This document shows, piece by piece, positions 44,397 to 47,961 of a stretch of DNA of 47,961 bases (positions are counted from its first letter, which is position 1; each line of letters starts with the position of its first letter). Made by a program: the position numbers and the translations under genes. The notes under the pieces are model-generated. The model worked only from the letters and a program-made list of their open reading frames with translations. It searched no databases and was not told the DNA's origin. Origin of the DNA: Fischerella thermalis PCC 7521 (lineage in GTDB: Bacteria; Cyanobacteriota; Cyanobacteriia; Cyanobacteriales; Nostocaceae); NCBI RefSeq assembly GCF_000317225.1, contig NZ_AJLL01000069.1, positions 1-47,961 on the forward strand, given 5' to 3'.

Positions 44397-46277
44397 ATGA
44401 GTATCTCTATCCCTCGAAAAAAATCTCACTCAGGATACCGTCGGCGTGAAAATGACTGGCGGTTATTTTTGCGATTGCTACCCTATGCTCGTCGTCATGT
44501 GCGATCGCTGACGTTATCAATAATATTACTTGTACCAGTAGCTGTATCTAATGCTGTCCAACCATTGTTGATTGGACAGGTTATTTCCCTGATTCGTAAA
44601 GAACCGAGTACCTACGAATTTCTACGTAATATACCGTTCTGGCAAGCCTTACAATTTCTGGAAGTGTTGTTAGTAATAACGGTGATTATCCGCCTTATAT
44701 TCACAGGCTTTCAGGGTTATTTGGTACAGAAGGTAGGACAACAAATCACTGCTGACATTCGCCAAGATTTATTTCATCACGTTACATCTTTGGCAGTGCG
44801 CTTTTTTGACCGCACACCTGTAGGTAAAATAATTACTAGACTTACCAGCGATGTGGAAGTGTTAGGAGATGTCTTTGCCACTGGCGCCATTGGCATTGTC
44901 TCTGATTTATTCTCTATGCTGATGATAGTCGGTTTTATGTTTTCGATCCAGTGGCAGCTTGCTTTGCTGTTGCTGGTGATGCTTATCCCTGTATCGGCTT
45001 TAATAATTTATTTTCAACAGCAATACCGTAAAGCTAATTACAAAGCCAGAGAAGAACTTTCAATATTAAATTCCCAACTGCAAGAAAATATTGTTGGTAT
45101 TAATGTTGTGCAACTCTTCCGCCGGGAAAAATTTAATGCTGAGTTGTTTCGCAAAACCAATACACGTTATGTCAAAGAGGTAGATAAAACGATTTTTCAT
45201 GATACAGCGGTATCTGCAACATTAGAATGGGTTTCCTTGGTGGCGATCGCAGCTGTTTTGTGGATTGGTGGTTATTTACTTTTGCAAAATAACTTGACTT
45301 TTGGAACCTTGTCTTCATTTGTATTGTATGCTGAAAGGCTATTCCAGCCATTACAGCAATTTGCGGAAAAGTTTACGGTGATTCAATCAGGTTTCACCGC
45401 CATCGAACGTGTTTCTGATGTTTTAGATGAACCCATCGAAATACGCGATCGCGCCAACCCCAGGGTATCAGTTTTTGATGTTCAATTTGGCTATATTGAT
45501 GAAATAGTGGAACATCTTGAATCTGAAGCTGAACATTCCAAACCACAATTAGGAGAAATCAAATTTGAACACGTTTGGTTTGGATATAAAGAAGATGATT
45601 ACGTCATTAAAGATTTAGATTTCACGATTCATCCCGGAGAGAAAGTAGCATTAGTCGGTCCCACCGGTGCGGGTAAAACTACTATCATCCGTCTTTTGTG
45701 TCGTCTCTATGAACCCAGCCAAGGACGCATTTTAGTTGATGGTATAGATATCCGAGAATTACCCCAAGCCGAACTCAGGCGCTACATGGCGGTAATTTTG
45801 CAAGAAGGTTTTTTATTTGCTGGCGATGTGAAAAGCAATATTACCTTAGCAGATGGCTACTCTTTTGAGGAAGTGCAACAAGCAGCAGAGAAAACTAACA
45901 TTGCCCAATTTATTGAACAACTTCCTCAAGGATATAATACCCAACTGCGGGAGAGGGGTACAAATCTTTCTAGCGGTCAAAAGCAACTATTAGCCTTTGC
46001 TCGTGCAGCAATTCGCAACCCCCAAATTCTAGTATTAGATGAAGCTACAGCTAGCCTAGATGTAGGAACAGAAGCATTAATTCAAGAAGCTTTAAACAAG
46101 CTATTGATCGGAAGGACTGCAATTATTATTGCTCACCGTCTATCTACAATTCGCAACGTAGACCGGATTTTTGTACTCAAGCGTGGAGAATTAATAGAAC
46201 AGGGAAATCATGAACAGTTATTGCAACTAGGGGGACTTTACGCTACCCTACACAACCTACAGATGTTAGGAAGTTAA
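44397..46277 (+). CDS. ABC exporter, fused membrane and ATPase domains (MsbA/MDR type)
   Basis: A 626-residue half-transporter that should work as a homodimer, exporting a lipid, drug or peptide. The membrane domain (about 25-335) has six helices and conserved loop text (FFDRTPVGKIITRLTSDVEVLGDVF). The ATPase domain follows, with Walker A GPTGAGKTT (421-429), the Q loop VILQEGFLFAGDVKSNI, signature LSSGQKQLLAFARA, Walker B ILVLDEATASLD and the H loop IIAHRLSTI. All motifs are intact. A short insert (EHLESEAEHSKPQLGE) lies before the ATPase domain. The ATG at 44397 has only a weak ribosome-binding site. The substrate is unknown. Confidence 0.94.
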   Translation: MSISIPRKKSHSGYRRRENDWRLFLRLLPYARRHVRSLTLSIILLVPVAVSNAVQPLLIGQVISLIRKEPSTYEFLRNIPFWQALQFLEVLLVITVIIRLIFTGFQGYLVQKVGQQITADIRQDLFHHVTSLAVRFFDRTPVGKIITRLTSDVEVLGDVFATGAIGIVSDLFSMLMIVGFMFSIQWQLALLLLVMLIPVSALIIYFQQQYRKANYKAREELSILNSQLQENIVGINVVQLFRREKFNAELFRKTNTRYVKEVDKTIFHDTAVSATLEWVSLVAIAAVLWIGGYLLLQNNLTFGTLSSFVLYAERLFQPLQQFAEKFTVIQSGFTAIERVSDVLDEPIEIRDRANPRVSVFDVQFGYIDEIVEHLESEAEHSKPQLGEIKFEHVWFGYKEDDYVIKDLDFTIHPGEKVALVGPTGAGKTTIIRLLCRLYEPSQGRILVDGIDIRELPQAELRRYMAVILQEGFLFAGDVKSNITLADGYSFEEVQQAAEKTNIAQFIEQLPQGYNTQLRERGTNLSSGQKQLLAFARAAIRNPQILVLDEATASLDVGTEALIQEALNKLLIGRTAIIIAHRLSTIRNVDRIFVLKRGELIEQGNHEQLLQLGGLYATLHNLQMLGS

Positions 46278-46284
46278 TTTTTTT

Positions 46285-46323
46285 GTTGGTTGTTGGTTGT
46301 TGGTTGTTGGTTGTTAGTGGTTA
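46285..46323. repeat. GGTTGTT tandem tract
   Basis: About five tandem TTGGTTG units followed by TTAGTGG, between the ABC exporter and the NurA-domain gene. Confidence 0.7.
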
Positions 46324-46389
46324 TTTCCATACTCCCCACACTCCCCACCTCCCCACCTATCATGTAATTTAAAATCCCAAAATTCTCCT

Positions 46390-47658
46390 ATGCTTGACCT
46401 GACCAAACTAACACGACAAATGCAAGGTTTGAGTCAGCATCTTACACAAGAAGCTGCTGCTAGTCGCCAACGTTTAGAATTAGCTCAACAACATTTTCTT
46501 AACGCTTGCGATCGCCAAGAAGAATTTATACAGAAGCAGGAAAAATGGCGCGATCGCATTCTGTTTGCTAGTGCGACTCCTGTTGAACCACTCAACACTT
46601 GTATTGAAATCCCTGTTCCCCCCAAAGTTCATACTGTGATCGCCACTGATGGTTCCCAAATAGCGCCTAACCATCATGAAATAGCCTACTGCTATCTACT
46701 CAATATTGGCAGAGTCGTTTTGCACTACGGTCAAAATAAACACCCGCTTCTAGATAGTTTACCGGAGATATTTTATCGTCCAGAAGACTTATACATTTCC
46801 CGTCAGTGGGGAATTAAAACCGAAGAATGGATGAGTTATTGTCGTACCGCCAGCGAAGCCACAGTCTTAGCAGAATTAGCCTGTAGTGTTGTCTCAAAAA
46901 ATACAGAAACATCTCCTCCCCACACTTCCAGACGCGATGAATCGCGTCTCTACATTACTTCCCACACTCCCCACACTCCCCCCACTCCCAAAATCCCCAC
47001 CCTCGCAATGGTCGATGGTTCGTTAATATACTGGTTTTTAGAACAATTACCCTTTGATGCACGCGATCGCATTTTACCCCCAATCCTGCAAGCTTGGCGA
47101 CAAATGCGGGATGCTCAAATTCCCCTGATGGGTTATCTCAGCGCATCTCGTAACATCGAAGCAATGAACTTCTTGCGTCTTTTGGCTTGTCCCCATCCTG
47201 TGCCTGATTGTATGAGTTTTTGCCCCAATCAACTGGAAAAAGTTCCCTGTAAGGTGTTTGAACCGCTACGAGATACAACACTTTGGACAACGCAACTTCA
47301 ACCAGGACAACGTGGTCCCCTGTGGCGTAGTAATGCCCGTATCCTAGACTTATACGAAGACTTACAGATTTACTTTTGTTATGTCCACGTAGGAGCCGAA
47401 ATTGCCCGGATAGAAATACCTGCGTGGGTAGCAGAAAATACATCTTTATTTGAGGAATCACTAGGATTGATGTTGGCACAAGTGCAAAAAGGATATGGCT
47501 ACCCCGTAGCCATAGCTGAAGCACACAATCAAGCAGTAGTACGTGGTGGGGATAAAGCGCGTTTCTTTGCTCTTTTAGAACGACAAATGATCAAAGCTGG
47601 TTTGAGAAACGTGGGAACATCTTATAAAGAAGCAAGAAAACGGGGAAGTATTGCATAG
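46390..47658 (+). CDS. NurA-domain nuclease-like protein with a repeat-derived insert
   Basis: A 422-residue protein of the NurA type, named after the archaeal 5'-3' nuclease acting with HerA in double-strand break resection; cyanobacterial homologues are uncharacterised. The conserved metal-binding aspartates lie in VIATDGSQIAPNHHE (D87) and LAMVDGSLIYWF (D209), and the C-terminus has GYPVAIAEAHNQAVVRGGDKARFFALLE. Residues about 168-201 are a foreign-looking Ser/Thr/Pro/His linker encoded by a palindrome (46931-46948) and CCCACACTCC repeats. The insert sits between the two acidic motifs, apparently in a loop, and keeps frame. The start is the ATG at 46390. No herA gene is adjacent. Confidence 0.85.
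   Translation: MLDLTKLTRQMQGLSQHLTQEAAASRQRLELAQQHFLNACDRQEEFIQKQEKWRDRILFASATPVEPLNTCIEIPVPPKVHTVIATDGSQIAPNHHEIAYCYLLNIGRVVLHYGQNKHPLLDSLPEIFYRPEDLYISRQWGIKTEEWMSYCRTASEATVLAELACSVVSKNTETSPPHTSRRDESRLYITSHTPHTPPTPKIPTLAMVDGSLIYWFLEQLPFDARDRILPPILQAWRQMRDAQIPLMGYLSASRNIEAMNFLRLLACPHPVPDCMSFCPNQLEKVPCKVFEPLRDTTLWTTQLQPGQRGPLWRSNARILDLYEDLQIYFCYVHVGAEIARIEIPAWVAENTSLFEESLGLMLAQVQKGYGYPVAIAEAHNQAVVRGGDKARFFALLERQMIKAGLRNVGTSYKEARKRGSIA
46891..46993. repeat. In-frame repeat insert in the NurA-domain gene
   Basis: It contains the palindrome GACGCGAT/ATCGCGTC (46931-46948) followed by TCTACAT, then tandem CCCACACT and CCCCCACT words, all of which are usual in intergenic DNA. The length is compatible with an uninterrupted frame. 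Confidence 0.7.
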
Positions 47659-47829
47659 TAGAGTTTTAGGACTTACGCACACTCTACGAATCCTTGGCGT
47701 TTTAGCGGTTCAATATAAAATTTTCATTCTAAACCCCAACAGAACGCAGAGTAAGACAGGAAAGAGGTTAATATCATGTCCGGTGAAACACTTATCATAT
47801 TTGTGAAGGACTGTAGGTAATGGAAAAAA
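47659..47829. other. Intergenic stretch before the terminal heptamer array
   Basis: It opens with GGACTTACGCACACTCTACG, a word also seen in other intergenic gaps of the window, and has no coding frame or RNA that I can support. Confidence 0.35.
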
Positions 47830-47961
47830 CCAATTACCAATTACCAATTACCAATTACCAATTACCAATTACCAATTACCAATTACCAATTACCAATTAC
47901 CAATTACCAATTACCAATTACCAATTACCAATTACCAATTACCAATTACCAATTACCAATT
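47830..47961. repeat. CAATTAC heptamer array reaching the window end
   Basis: About 19 perfect tandem copies of the 7-base unit CAATTAC fill 132 bases without variation and run past the window edge. The reverse complement (GGTAATT units) forms the tract at 10199-10240. Confidence 0.95.

Noticed and set aside
47830-47961. Possible CRISPR array
   Set aside because: The 7-base unit has no spacers; it is a simple tandem repeat.

Overview
The window looks like chromosome from a filamentous cyanobacterium, probably of the Nostocales. Seen in the sequence: photosystem I core genes psaA and psaB, an inorganic-carbon gene (ictB), cyanate hydratase, many copies of the cyanobacterial HIP1 octamer GCGATCGC, and many short tandem heptamers (AATTACC, AACTAAC, CAACAAC types) and intergenic palindromes typical of Nostoc, Anabaena, Calothrix and Fischerella genomes. 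A small protein resembling the heterocyst-frequency regulator PatD would fit a heterocyst former, but that call rests on remembered similarity. No rRNA, tRNA, CRISPR array or intact insertion sequence was recognised.

Layout. 1-2 kb: start of a small secreted protein (cut by the window edge), an XRE regulator and a polysaccharide deacetylase. 2.07-2.9 kb: an RnfD/NqrB-like membrane protein gene split by an intergenic-type repeat. 2.9-10.1 kb: a large cyanobacterial protein of unknown role, a small secreted protein, a lone sugar ABC permease, a KGK-domain protein, glutaminase and a repeat-tailed lipoprotein. 10.8-15.5 kb: psaA-psaB with a clear terminator. 15.7-17.5 kb: a decayed gene fragment, cynS and a solitary DNA methyltransferase. 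17.9-25.3 kb: SGNH hydrolase, NarL-type response regulator, rhomboid protease, smpB, a WGxxGxxG-type small protein, ictB and a histidine-kinase-like protein lacking the phospho-acceptor histidine. 25.8-31.8 kb: DegT aminotransferase, a cyanoexosortase, msrA, a short-chain dehydrogenase, a fold-back element and rfbB, suggesting a partly surface-polysaccharide or envelope neighbourhood. 32-38 kb: a seven-bladed WD40 protein, a small barrel-like exported protein, a truncated FdhD, a DMT permease and the PatD-like protein. 38-47.7 kb: RelA/SpoT, a small membrane protein downstream of a radical SAM protein resembling tetraether-lipid-synthase (Tes/MJ0619) relatives, a short DUF3611-like remnant, two overlapping GNAT acetyltransferases, an ABC exporter and a NurA-domain nuclease. 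The window ends in a heptamer array.

Two themes stand out. First, intergenic-type repeats have entered genes: they interrupt the RnfD-like gene, are translated as the tail of the DMT transporter, sit in frame inside the NurA-domain protein and form part of the linker of the 795-codon protein. Second, several genes occur without their usual partners (sugar permease, exosortase, FdhD, methyltransferase). The most intriguing functional candidate is the radical SAM plus small membrane protein pair at 40.5-42.3 kb. All function calls are from reading the translated sequence; no database search was possible.
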